In this document: piece after piece, positions 34,106-46,020 of the stretch | How positions within the stretch are numbered: the stretch's first letter is position 1 | Layout of the letters: every line of letters starts with the position of its first letter | Assembly (NCBI GenBank): GCA_020466095.1 | Contig: CM035806.1 | Coordinates: 142,936,934 to 143,000,933, forward strand | Length of the DNA stretch: 64,000 nt | Reading direction: 5' to 3' | Source: Chlorops oryzae | Lineage: Eukaryota > Arthropoda > Insecta > Diptera > Chloropidae | Position numbers and translations under genes: made by a program | The notes under the pieces: model-generated | Database searches by the model: none | What the model was told of the DNA's origin: nothing | The model's input: only the letters and a program-made list of their open reading frames with translations

Positions 34106-34849
34106 TACGAATTCGAATTAAAAGGAGGTCGGGTAAACGACTACCAGGTCTAGCATTGACGATGACGCTGACGATGACGATGGACGCTACTTAGAAACGA
34201 TGAATGTCATTCGACTATATTTTATATATATATACATTAGGGTGTCCCAAGATGTAAGGGAGGATTTTATTTTCTCAAAAATCGAAACGCATACCCTCCA
34301 TTTTTATTCTAAATGATCCTATTAGCTTAAATATTAAATATTATTGGGATTGGATCACGATAACCCGTGCCGAATTGCCTACGAAATTTGGTATGAAGTC
34401 TCTTTAAATTGAGTGCCCCAAAAGTATGCATCGAAAAATTTTGATATTGAAAATCGTGGGTTTTCTTGAAAATATGGCATTATAACCACGATATCAGAAA
34501 TATATAGTGAAAATTTATAATATCTTAGGAAGAATCAATATTTATTAGTAGGGTCAACATTCAAATTTTTCGATGAAATTTTGCATCGAAAATAATCTAA
34601 TGCGAAGTTGAACTTCAATCGTATTTTTAATTTGCAAAGAATTCATATTGTATGTTTATCATCAATCAAGTGAATCCAACAATGTAGCGAAGAAAATAGG
34701 GGTTCGCTTAAATTTATGAAAATCACGAAAATTCCAAAGACTCTATAATTTTATAGACCAGATATCAGACAATGCATTAGATACTTCAATCTTTGAAGTT
34801 ATTTTATATTATTATGTAAAATAAAGCATTTTTGTTGTACTCTGCCAAA
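34106..34849. other. Non-coding AT-rich sequence
   Basis: No gene supported. Contains ATTAGGGTGTCCCAAG near 34239, which looks like the edge of a dispersed repeat, but I cannot set its limits. Confidence 0.35.
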
Positions 34850-34922
34850 AGTGGACATCTCCCATGAGCGGACATAAAGTCTGCGACGGTGGGTGTCCTC
34901 TTATGGAAGCTTTCACTGTATA
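34850..34922. mobile_element. Remnant of the pogo/Tigger-like MITE family
   Basis: GTGGACATCTC, ATGAGCGGACA and GGGTGTCCTCTTAT followed by TTCACTGTATA resemble, in order, the interior and right end of the MITEs at 12244 and 47809. It is short and diverged. Confidence 0.4.
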
Positions 34923-35891
34923 TATAATCGCGTTGCTCAAGCTCGTTCAATCGTCCGTTTGCTTCAGTTACAGTTACAACGTGTCAGCATCAGATACATG
35001 AATCTATGAAATTCTATTTTCCTCTTTTCCAGCTGTGCTCACTTAAGTAACTCTTTCCGCTTTCCGCTTTCCGCTCAAAGCGGGTATCCTTTGTCACGTG
35101 TGTGCGTGTGCGTGTGCGGTGCGTGTGCGTGTGCGTGCGCGTGTGACTGCCTACATTGTATGCGAGCTTATTTTTGCCTATTAACATACATATTTATATA
35201 GGTATGTTTGCATGTTTGTACGAACGATACAGATATATTTAGATACGTATATATATGTACAGAAATATCTATAGATCTAAAGGGATTTGCGGTGAGCATT
35301 CACACACTCGAGTATTTCTTCAATCGTTTGCCGCTAACTCCACCGTTGCCGGGTTAATTTCCCTTTGAAGCCATGTTTTGCGATCCATTCATGCATTCGA
35401 TGAAACTCATTGAACTGGCAGCTTTGTTCGTTACGTAGATTTACTTCAGTGGCTGCTTCAATGATTGCCCGCGCCCCATCCATCCAAATTGAACACATCC
35501 AGCAAATGTATATAAATACACATCGATAAAGAGATATTGAGAGATGGGCAGGGAGACATAGAAGCAACTTTGTAGCACTATAAATAAATTCAAACGTTTT
35601 CGAGCTTCAAACACTCCAAATACAGCGCAGACTACATTTCTGAACATTTGTGAAAGAACTCCATGGGCTCAATAATTTTTTAAGTGCTTCGAAGCGGTTG
35701 GGAAAGCGGTTAAGAACTGTCAACAAAGCAACCGAAAATGTTATTGTGACCTTTTTATGTCTGTCTCATATCAGTCTTATTTTCTCCTCAATTTAGTCGA
35801 CGTGAATTACCCGTGGGGCTGACATGGATCCGACAGCCAGAGGGCAAGAGGCCCTAACTCAATATGTTATATGGTTTAACCATAACTTTAC
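34923..35891. other. Non-coding sequence with a GTGTGC run
   Basis: GTGTGC/GCGTGT repeat at about 35096-35145. No gene supported. Confidence 0.5.
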
Positions 35892-36207
35892 TATCCAGCG
35901 GCCAAAATGCTGCTGACAAAAGCGATCAACCGCAACACATTTTGCAGGCCTTAGGCGGTAATGCATACGACCTCATATACCATCCTGGTATACTTTGGTT
36001 CAAGCGTGGCCGTTTTGTAGAACGAACGCCTACCATCACCACATAAAGTAAGCTATTGGTAGGCAGGTCGCCTACTGTCGCGTATAGTTTGTAAGCTATT
36101 GGTAGGCAGTTCGCTTACAATCTCGTATACTTTGTAAGCTATTGGTAGGCAGTTCGCTTACAATCTCGTATACTTTTTAGGCGGCAGGCACTGTTGGCCG
36201 CTGGATA
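35892..36207. mobile_element. MITE with TA flanks and internal 43-bp repeats
   Basis: TATCCAGCGGCCAA (35892-35905) and its exact complement (36194-36207) form the ends. With the outer TA taken as target duplication the TIR is TCCAGCGGCCAA, partly extended inward. Inside are three direct units of 43 bp starting GTAAGCTATTGGTAGGCAG at 36048, 36091 and 36134; the second and third are identical and the first diverged. A TA duplication suggests a Tc1/mariner-type mobiliser. No coding sequence. Confidence 0.75.
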
Positions 36208-36474
36208 TTAGATCGAGTAGAGCACTTTAAAAATACAATACAATAGAAAAAGGAACTTGATGTATGCCGCTATGGGGCCAAATCTCATAAAGTTTGCCAT
36301 AAAGTTTGAAAAACATTAAAGACATTGCCCTTATTATTCAATTCAGTCCTCGCTACGACCCTGGACTGGAGGGGGGCGCATGCATACATTTGCAACTACA
36401 GAGTGCAAATTTCGTTTTGGAAAAAATGCCCTCTTAAAGTTTTGGGCACGAGTGATTGTAGTGTGAGTGCGACG
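36208..36474. other. Non-coding sequence
   Basis: Nothing recognised. Confidence 0.4.
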
Positions 36475-37126
36475 CACAGTGGGATTTTAGCAGAAATATG
36501 CAAGTCACTTTTTCGACTATAGCTTTTCAAAAATCTAATGATGCAGTAATGATAGAGGATAGTTTGACTTAGTTAAATCTGAAATTGGTTTCCCGAAAAT
36601 GTAATATTTTGCCAGTTTCAGTTTCAGTTAAAAATTCTACGGTAATGCAGTAGAATTTCCACGAATACTGATGTCTTTTATCGTCTGCTAGCATCATCTG
36701 ATCCTTTCATTGGTAGTATCAGACGCCAATCTCGCTAACATCAATTAGAATTCGATGACGTAGTTCAGAAAATGATAGTTAATGAATAAAATTTGTCATT
36801 AGTTTCATGAACATTGTTAATAAGTACTTGAATGAAAGCATAAAATAATGGAAAAACCTACATGGGTCCAAAAGACGTACCCCTAGGGTCTGACCGATTT
36901 CAATAATTTTTGGCACACGTCCATAACGAACATTCTGACGGAGTTCTGTTGAAATCGGTTGACTTTTAGAGCTAGCTACCATACAAGGCTATAACTATGG
37001 GTCTAGCCCTAGGGATTGATTAATTTTGACATATTTTTTAGTTAAATTTATAAAACCAATTTTTACTTTCATTAGACTACAGCTTCTAGTTTTTCCAAAA
37101 AAAATTTATGAAGCGATCCCACTGTG
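36475..37126 (-). mobile_element. Transib-type element, copy 2 (652 bp, perfect TSD)
   Basis: The left end is CACAGTG (36475-36481), 12-base spacer, A-rich nonamer AAATATGCA (36494-36502). The right end, read inward on minus, is CACAGTG (37126-37120), 23-base spacer, GGAAAAACT (37096-37088). The 11-bp termini CACAGTGGGAT are perfect inverted repeats, flanked by CGACG on both sides (36470-36474 and 37127-37131). The interior between about 36850 and 37010 is the reverse complement of 20180-20330 in copy 1, so the element is inverted relative to it. Internally deleted. Confidence 0.88.
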
Positions 37127-37131
37127 CGACG

Positions 37132-38229
37132 TCTCGTCCATAACCCATTATAGAAAGCTATTGACGTTGCTGCCTACGTCCTAACGACGGTTGAATATTC
37201 CATTTGTAATCCTTTGTGTGATGGAGTTGTAGGTACGTCCAGAATTGGCCGGCGAATGCTTACAGCATCATTACGTGCCTATGTGTTTGGATGGCTGTGC
37301 GCCTCTCTGTGTGTGTGTGTGTGTGTGCGTGCGAGAGCTGTTTTTATTTCCAACTTTTAAGTTAAGTTTAATTGAAAAGTTTATTTAAAATATTTTGTTT
37401 TTCTCTCATCCATCATTTATTTATTTGTGTTTTTTTTTTCCTCCATTAATTGTTTTTTTTTTTCAACAATTCTTTGTTTTTTCTCATTTTTCTTTAGGTG
37501 GCCTTTTGCGTTGTTTTTCTGTAAGCTGGAACGTCCAACAACGAGGTCCAAACCCACTTAACCGACCCCATATTGTCTGCTTATCCATTCCATTTCGGCA
37601 TTTACATTCAACGAAATTTAAATTGCAATTTGCTTTTGCATTTCCGTAAGTCGCTTTTATGTGGCTCAGCGCAGCACGCCGCACAGTATGCAATGATATT
37701 TTACGGTTTGATAGGAATAGTTGAGTTGCGAGCTGCGAGAATAAATTACGCTATAGCTCAGCGCTTTTTAGCCTAATTCTCATGCAATCTCACGTTCGCG
37801 AGCAGAGATTTAGTCTGATTTGACGTTGGTACCCTATAACATGCAATGTACGATATTCATTCGAAGTGAATTATGAATTTGTCCTCAAAACGTTTTCGAT
37901 TGAAATTGAAAAAATGCTCTGCTCTAAGTATTCTAAGCCATGGTACTTCAAGTTTCAAATTGTACGCTACGGAAGAAAAATTGTTTGCCCAAAAAAAAAA
38001 AAAAAACGATGGAAAGTAGACGCACACTTCTGTTGCGCCGGCGATTTGTATTATTACAAAAAAAAAAAAAATTTTTTTTCAATTCAAATATTTCGATGCG
38101 TAACGCCATTTGGCTGAGCCCGCAGCTCTTATAGGTACTTAGCGAAAATTTTCAATTAACGTATTTTAACATCAAATTTTTAGTGACAGGTCACAGCAAT
38201 AGTGGTGGCCAAGGCTTTGCGGTGCTGAC

Positions 38230-38260
<31 letters not shown>

Positions 38261-39395
38261 AGGCGAGAAACATAAAATGAGAAAATGATTTATAAAAATT
38301 AATTAGAGCTGAGTGCTTTCACCTTTGCGTTTTTATTCACGACCTCTATCCCACGCACACGCACACACACACACACACACAAAAACACATAAACACACTC
38401 TCTCGTAATTTTCGGATTTTCCACTTTTTTTTTTAAATTTTTGTTTTGAAATTTTGTGGAAAAAATCTCCGCATCCATAAGGGTCCATTGGCGAGTTATT
38501 CTATATGCATGGATTTCAATGTCGAAAAGGAGCAATTCATCAAAATATATCATGCCGGATGTTACCTTTGCGTTGCTTCACTTCAACATCTCTGTTCTTT
38601 TTTGCGTCAAGCCCCATTTTCCCCCACCACCACCACCACCATCACCACCATCACCACCACCACCTCCACCACACGAACATCTCCATTTGCGAGGAAAGAC
38701 CATTTTCAACAAATTCATCTAACTTCAGCTGCGTATGAATTTGCACTAGCTTCGGCAACATAAACCTTGAAGGGAATATGGTGGGGTAATCGTTGGTGGT
38801 GGCCCGGGGCGTGTGGGAACGCGCCGCTGCTGCTTCGACAGTGACGATAGCAAAACCAACGCAACAGCTGCTTTATTGAATTAGAGCAAGCGAGGAGAGT
38901 GCTGCTTTTCAGTTCCGTAGGTGCGGAACGGATGCGGATACGAAAGCGAGTGCGACTGCGGCGCTGTGGCGCTGCCAATGAACAAAACGAAAATTGAAAT
39001 AAAATGGCATAAAAGTGATTTTAAGTGGAGCGTCGAAGAGAGTCCAAATCAATTGAAGCGGAAATTGTGAGGGCTTCGCGCTTTGCCCCGCGGCTATTTT
39101 TCTTCGTATCTATTGAGCGATATATTTTAGCTAGACATATGTACATACATACATACATTTCATACACGTCCATTACGCAGTCAGTCGGACATTTATGCCG
39201 TCAAATGGCAGAACACAGTCGATTATATTCGGTGAAGCAACGGACAAAAAAAAAAAAAAAACAACAGCAAAAGCACTCCGGGGACGTGCGATTTTGCGTC
39301 CTCCAATCAAATTACCAAACGCCGAACACGGAGCTTCGAGTAAATAAATAATTCCATCTGACACACTTACACGCACACAGATGATTTGCTGGTAG
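37132..39395. other. Non-coding sequence with simple repeats
   Basis: GT run near 37310-37328, GA run at 38229-38256, CA run near 38355-38381, CCA/TCACCA repeat at about 38626-38670. Open frames here are short and repeat-driven. Confidence 0.5.
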
Positions 39396-40019
39396 CCCAG
39401 CAAACGTTTGGACTCCTTAAGATCTCAGGTCTGAATTTCAATTCGGAGTGTGAGCTTTCAGAATGACTTCTTTTACGGGTCGGAATTGAATGCGCTCCCC
39501 TTCTTATTTGAGTCGGTTTCACAATTCCGAATGGGTCGGTATAAGAGTCATATATATATATGTTTATGTGTGTGTAAACCCTTCTGTACTCATATTCGGC
39601 TCTAATTTAACTAAAATTGTTCATCGTTATGTAGGTACCTATGTATGTATGTATGTATGTATATTCTAGGGTAATGTTTCCGAACCATTTCGGGGCATTT
39701 TTCTGAGCCAAATATTTTGTCAAGATTTCGGAGTCATTTCGGAGTAATTTCGGAGTCATTTCGGACTGGTAATTTTAAGCGCCATTTATTGTAGGTTTTT
39801 ACATACCTATGTATATACATATTTCGGACCCATATCGGAGACGTTTTTTTTTTTTGAACCTGAAACGTTTGTTAAAATTTCGGAGCCATTTCGGAGTAAT
39901 CGTTTCGTGCGTTATATTATTATTCTAGGTTCATACTTCAGACTCATTTCGGTCATATTTTATTGATGCTCATACCATTCGGATTAATAGCCCTCAACAC
40001 TCCGAAAATGTTTGCTGGG
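39396..40019. mobile_element. TIR element with 'CGGAGT' interior repeats
   Basis: The ends are CCCAGCAAACGTTT (39396-39409) and AAATGTTTGCTGGG (about 40006-40019), inverted repeats with one mismatch. The interior repeats TTTCGGAGTCATTTCGGAGT-type words (39725-39770, 39878-39900). A degraded relative is at 2578-2910 and a lone end at 44326-44340. No coding region or clear target duplication. Superfamily unknown. Confidence 0.6.
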
Positions 40020-40085
40020 AAGAGTCAAACTTTGAACATTGAAGAACTTGCGGACCGCACTTTTTAGTATAATTCAATCTCGTTA

Positions 40086-40294
40086 CTTTAAAACAGTGCT
40101 TGCCAGCACGACCACTACCACAATTTCTCTCATTCTTCACATGTATGTGTGCTCATTCATTGCCGCTGCCAAACTGATTGAATTCTCTCGCTAACACAGA
40201 CGCTGTGTGCGAGAAACAACAACAAAGAAACAACAAAGCCGCAATACTCAGCTTTGTATGAAAGAGTATTACGCTGGCAAGCACTGCTTTAAAA
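40086..40294. mobile_element. hAT MITE, 193 bp, with 8-bp target duplication
   Basis: CTTTAAAA at 40086-40093 and 40287-40294 flanks the element at 40094-40286. Its ends, CAGTGCTTGCCAGC and the exact complement, form a 14-bp TIR. Eight-base duplication and a CAGTG terminus indicate hAT. No coding sequence. Confidence 0.9.
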
Positions 40295-40346
40295 CGACGA
40301 AGTGAACAATGTATGTGTAAAGTTAAGAGAGCAATACAGACAGAGA

Positions 40347-40382
<36 letters not shown>

Positions 40383-43300
40383 ATTGAATGAGCCAGTATT
40401 TCCGCATATCAAAACAAAGGATAACAACGAACTAAAATGATAATCATTAAAGCAGGTCACGTCTTTCCCGTAGGACAAAGTGAATTTTGGTCACTGTGCC
40501 GTATCCATGCGTCCGTGTCCGCATCCGTTGAGAACCATTTCATTCCCACCTTAAAACAATCAGACCCGCTGCGAACTTATTATACGAAATTTAGTTTTCT
40601 TCATTTCCGCTAGACGAGGTGTCAACCAGAAATCTCCACATAAACGGGATGTCGCGCAGACGGACTCTTCCTTGTTATCGCAACGCGACATTCAGCACTC
40701 TACGATGCTTCTGGCTGTGTTGAATCACACCTCATCGTCAGTCATCGTCAGACTCATGCTCATTCGTTAACACGGCTTCCGGCGTTTCAGCGTGGTGCGT
40801 TCCTTCGGTCCGTTCATGTCAAGTCGTGTTCATGTTGGCTGAGCTCTTCCAAATGCGATGTGAGAGGAGAAAATCAAGACAGTCATTGGAGTAAAAATTT
40901 TCAACGATGAGCTCCACTTACCTACGTCTCCCTCATCGTCATCTCGTTAGTCGTATCGTGATACTCTTGCTGATGTCACCCTCCCCCCCCCTGAAATCCT
41001 CATCGACTTCAGACTGTTTACACGCCTATTCGGTTATGCTCTGTTCGGCTTTGTCTGTCGGTCTGTCTGCCTGTCTGTCTGTCCGCATGTTTATAGTTTG
41101 CCCCCAAAGGCATTTGAACAGCAGTTAAGACGCAATCATCGCCGATGTTCGCCGCCTGAAAAGCCGTAAATGGCAATTTTAAGTACCGTAAATATAACCC
41201 GGAGCCTTCACATTTCCGAATTTCGGATTTTGCCATCGACCGTGAATCGAATCGTTGTGCTGCATGTTGGATTCAATCTTGTCGAGCCAAGTCAACAAAA
41301 TTTGCATAATTAGTAAATCGACTTGTCATTTCTGTGGCAAACGCTTTTCGATGAATATTTTCGTGGGGTCAGGACGGGACGGGACGGGACGACGATGAGA
41401 ACGTGGAGCCAAGTTTAATTGGACCAAATTTTATGTACCTATGTGAGACGATTTTATTGATTTCTCTTCCTGTTTGAATTTAACTTAAGTAATTGACTAA
41501 ATACGGGCGAAAATAGCCTCAAGGATTAGCTTTTCCCCATACACTTCTCTTTGTTTGCTTTCCATTTATTTCTCTATGCCCCTATCGCTTCACTTTGCAA
41601 TTAAAAAGAATTCACGATGGTAAAGATATGACGATTTCCGTTCAATTTTCTTATGGAGACACTTAAGAGAAAGTCTTTGTTTTTGTTTTTGTTTTTGTTT
41701 TTTTTTTACTTGCACTTTTATCGCGTCCGCTGTTTCAAGAGATTTTTTGTCGCCTAGCGAGAGATAATTGACCGATATTTATCACCCCCATTGACCTCAA
41801 TTGCCGATCTTTCTTTCGATTTCCTTATTCATTTAGTGCTAAGCAAGCTAAGAGATTGCTCTACTTTCAATCACGTCCGTTTGCCACGCCCTGTAAATTC
41901 GTAACATGGCGGAAAACTTCATTGCAATAAATTCAAATATGAAATCTCAACAGAATTGCTTCAAAAAATTCGATTTAAGACTCTTCGATGGTGAGGATCA
42001 CATTTTCCGTACCTATGCAATACATAGTATGTTTGTCGCACAACCATAGGCCGATTTTTTAACCAAACAATTTTTTATTTTTTAAATATAGGTACTCCGT
42101 TTAATTTATAGAAACTACCATTTTAAAAGCATTTTGGTACTTTCTAAGACACAAAATCGACAGCACCAAGGATGATAGATTATAAGGTTACGATAATCAG
42201 GGTCGTAGGCCGTAGTCTTCATCTCGGTTTAAGAACTTCCAAAGTTTAAATTTTCGTATATATTCTTTAAGGTCCGTTTGCTACTGTTCTGATTAAAGTT
42301 TTCGTTCCGAAAAACAAAAAAATTTGTTTGAATTTTTGTTTTTTTAATTTGTATAGCTAGTGCGTATATTTCTCAGAAGCGTTATAAATGATTCATTTAC
42401 AGGGTGATCCGTTTGTGAAGATATTAAATAATTTAGATATGAAATTTTCTCAGCTTATTTTCAAAAAATTTATTAGACATATGGGGACCAAATTGAAGGA
42501 AATCGATTCAGCATTTTGAATAAAATAAAAAATTTTGGTGTTAATTGGACACTTTTTATACCAAAATGGCTTCCAAAGTAAAAAAAAAAAAATTTAAAGT
42601 TTTTTCAGAATTTTTTACATTGACCGTTTATTTTTCCCTCAATGGGTCAAATTTTTCCCATCAATTTAATTTTGCCGAAAAACACATACAATTGGATTTG
42701 AAACTGCATTTAATTTTTTTTTTTTTTCTACGATTAACCAATATCGTGGGAGAGTTAAGCAAACCGGTTACGCTCGAATAATTTTTGAATAACATTTGTA
42801 TGAAAATGTTGAAATTTTGAGAGGATATCGTGACGATAAACGTCAGCAGCCCTAAAGTGGCGCTATCTTGTTTTCTTGCACCATGGCATACCCATGCATA
42901 CATACATACATACATACGATCGGTCTTCTTAGCCCATAAACAATTGCTTTTCTGCCGTTCATTTTAATTTTATTTATTTATTTGTTCATTTATTCATTTT
43001 GAAATTATTTTTTTTTTTTTGTTCACGCCCCTCACAATGCGCTGCGACGGAACGCGATGCGAGGAGAAAGAGTCTCGAGTCTCGAGTCTCAGTCTCTGTT
43101 TTTGATTACAATGGACTCGAAATCAGAATTCAATTACATGACTTTATTGATTCTACCTGGAAGCTCGGACCTAGCTACTATTTGTCATCTCATTCCTGGG
43201 CAATGTTGCCTGCCTGCCCTTTGGCCAATCGGCAACCTTTCGGCATCCCCCAGTGAATGCTTTTGTGTGCATTAGCACACTTCACACTATTTGACTGGCA

Positions 43301-43828
43301 TTTATTATGCGACGAGAGGACAGCAAGTGTGCCAGTCAAAGTCAGAATCAGATACAGAATCAGAATCAGAATTAGAATCAGATATTGATGCGAATTGCGT
43401 TCCAGTGCCGGATCCGGATTCGGAATTGGAAATGGAATATGGCAGAAATCGCAATCGGATTCGCAATCGGAATCGGTGTAGTAGTGTGCTTGTGACGTGC
43501 CATTGTCGGTGAATGGTAGGTGTACTTAGGCGCTTTAGATAAGTGCAGTAACGCTGTCAAGCTCGAATGGGCGAATGGCTTGTTGGACAAACGGATAGAT
43601 GGATGGATGGATGGACGGTTGAAAAGCTGCTTGTTGTTTGCCTTGTTCAACGCTAAAAGCTTTCAATAATGCCTTAAGGCCACGACTGTCGTATAATCGT
43701 ATGCGTGAGTATTGTATGTTTGTGTGAATGGGGACGTGTGTGTGTGCGCCTTCGACTCGAGAGCATTTAAGTTCGAAAGAGACAAGATAAGAGATCGGGC
43801 AAAGACGGGCTGTGACGCCAGTGGCTTC

Positions 43829-43867
<39 letters not shown>

Positions 43868-44325
43868 CTCTGTCTGTCAGTTAAAAACATGACACAACAA
43901 CAAATCATTTTATCCATTTAGCTTGATTCCCTTCCTCTTATTGCCACTTACACTTGTACGTCTCTTGGTTGCTAACTTTCTTCGGCTTCCTGATTTCGTG
44001 CCACCATTTGAGCTTCATGAGCGCACTACAACATAATTTCATTCAATTTTCAGTGTACAAGGCATCACATTTCTACAGGGCAATTTCATTGTGCTGCTGC
44101 TCCTCCTCCTCCTTCTGTTGCTGTTGTAGGCTACATATGGAGTCGCTTCTTGCCTTTTAGCACACTTAAGGGAACTTGTAGCTGAAAACTTCAACTAAAA
44201 TCGAATTTCCAACGACTGGTCTCAACATGAATGCACTGTTCATTCAATTAAAATTTGAAAATTACTTCGAGAATATTTATTTTTCAAGGAAGAAATTTTC
44301 ATGAAACATTTTCCATGCCTTCCCA
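40295..44325. other. Non-coding region with microsatellites
   Basis: GA run at 40337-40382, GGGAC repeat near 41372-41390, GTTTTT run near 41680-41705, AATCAG-type hexamers near 43340-43380, AC run at 43831-43866. No gene supported on either strand. Confidence 0.5.
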
Positions 44326-44462
44326 GCAAACATTGCGAGTTCTTTTAGACTATTGTCGGTAGAGTGGGAGCAGGGCTCTTCTCGACTTAGTGTTTTAGTG
44401 ACTTAGACTATTTCAAATCGATAAGGCTTTCGGATGTGACCTGCGTTTTTTATTTTTTGGTT

Positions 44463-44948
44463 TTTGTTTTTCAGGCAGAAATCATTGCTATCAGGGAAGT
44501 CTGCAAAACTGTGGCCCGAGGTGGGTGCAGTAACAAAAATATAAGAATTTTTTCAGCCAGCCAAGCGGCTATAAAAGCTCTAAGTGCGTTTCATATTCGC
44601 TCGAGATTAGTTGAAAGTTGTAAGCATGAGCTTATTCGTCTTTCTAGTTATTTGAGGGTGACTCCCTGGTTTTTGGTACCGGGACACTCTGGCATGGAAG
44701 GCAACAAGGCAGCTGATGAGCTTTTTTATGTTACTCTGACTTTGTACGTAGCAGCAGGACCTCTGGCGACAATTAAAGACAGAGTTTTCAAATTTTATTT
44801 GACAAAAGCTGAGATAAGGTGGAAAAATCTTTCCAGACGGCGATCAGAAGACCATCTTCCCCACACTTGTGTGGATATTTTCAGACTCACTGCAGTTAGT
44901 AATGGGGCACTGGCCAATTGGTGTGCAATGCAGCAAGAATGGGCATAA
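44463..44948 (+). pseudogene. Non-LTR retrotransposon RNase H fragment
   Basis: The frame encodes VFQAEIIAIREV, then IRIFSASQAAIKALSAF, then WFLVPGHSGMEGNKAADEL, the order of RNase H motifs in insect non-LTR elements, followed by a typical C-terminal region. The second catalytic acidic residue is replaced: the usual TDSQAA appears as SASQAA. No reverse transcriptase precedes it. Residual AATAAGCC plus an A19 tract (45002-45020) follow within 70 bases, fitting a 5'-truncated insertion with its poly(A) tail. Confidence 0.8.
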
Positions 44949-45001
44949 TTAGTACACAATTCTTGTTGCCGTACCTGCCGTACCGTACCGTACAATAAGC
45001 C

Positions 45002-45020
45002 AAAAAAAAAAAAAAAAAAA
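45002..45020 (+). other. Poly(A) tail of the truncated retrotransposon
   Basis: A19 tract after CCGTACCGTACCGTACAATAAGCC-type sequence (described by position 44970-45001), downstream of the RNase H remnant. Confidence 0.6.
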
Positions 45021-45379
45021 CCCCTTCTGCCGACGGAAGGCAAAATTTAAAGAGGACCCATATTGCTCTTTAAATTATTTTTCACTGAAACCAGGGAGAG
45101 AACTAAGATAAGTGTTTTTTAGAGCAAAGTTATTTTGTTTTTTTTTTTCATAGGGCTAGGTTTGTATTAAATAATTCTTTGTAATAGGTATATATAATAA
45201 TAGGTGTATATAAAATCTTGTTGGATGAAAAAATATATGCAATAAAATATGAAAATAAAACATGAAATGAAAACGCAATTTTTTTTATATTATTTTTACT
45301 GTCTATAGTTATATGTATATGTATATGTTGGCAAGCGGAATCCTTACTTGCTGTTTTGAAAAAAATTCTCAATCCGAAT

Positions 45380-46020
45380 AATAGTTAATTGTGAGCCATT
45401 TACTTTACAAAATATGAAAGCGCCCGCGCAAAAATGAATATTTGAATAACGTCCAACATGCCGTATAAGTGATGCCTCTGCATACGCATATCTAGTGCAG
45501 CATATCAGTACTGAGAGTGTCTATATGAGCTTACGTTTTTGTTAATATCTCCTAAAGCTACATTTTGATTTTGATAAAAAATTTTTTCAGTTAAAGATCA
45601 TACTCAGAGGTATTTTTTAGAAGTAGCGAGAAAGTGGCGCAAAAACGGGAATGCACTGAAAATTTTTTTTTAATTTTTATTTTCTTTGTTATGAAAGTTT
45701 TTTTCTCAGTGTAAAATTTAAAAAAAATTGTTTTTAATTTTCCGTTTTATAAGCTATCAGCGGCCATTTGTTTCATCTTTTCATCTTAATTCGTTTTTCA
45801 GATATAAATTTTTGAAAAAGGGCTTAATAAAAAAGGGGTTTTGTAAGGATATTTCAAGGACACTGGGAAATAGAAGCCTAAAAATCGGTTCCTACAGTGT
45901 GTTAAGATAGTATCTATTCAAAAATCAACAAAACCTTAAAATCCCTTTCATTGGGCCGCAGTCGGCAAGACCCTTTAAAGGTTTCAATAAAATGTTTAGT
46001 GGATTTCCTTGCGAATTTCG
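45380..46020 (+). repeat. Dispersed AT-rich repeat, long copy
   Basis: Ordered matches to 4230-4700: GCATATCAG..CTGAGAG, ACTCAGAGGTATTTTT, CAAAAACGGGAAT.CACTG, CTCAGTGTAAAAT, TTTGTTTCATCTTTT, ATAGAA.CC.AAAATCGGTTC, TATTCAAAAAT. It gives a single-copy version of the segment amplified in the ~124-bp arrays. No coding region. Confidence 0.6.

Noticed and set aside
44440..44472. Strong-looking 3' splice acceptor (polypyrimidine then TTTTTCAG) before the RNase H fragment
   Set aside because: The CAG is the natural Gln codon of the VFQAE motif of the retrotransposon frame; the resemblance is coincidental.
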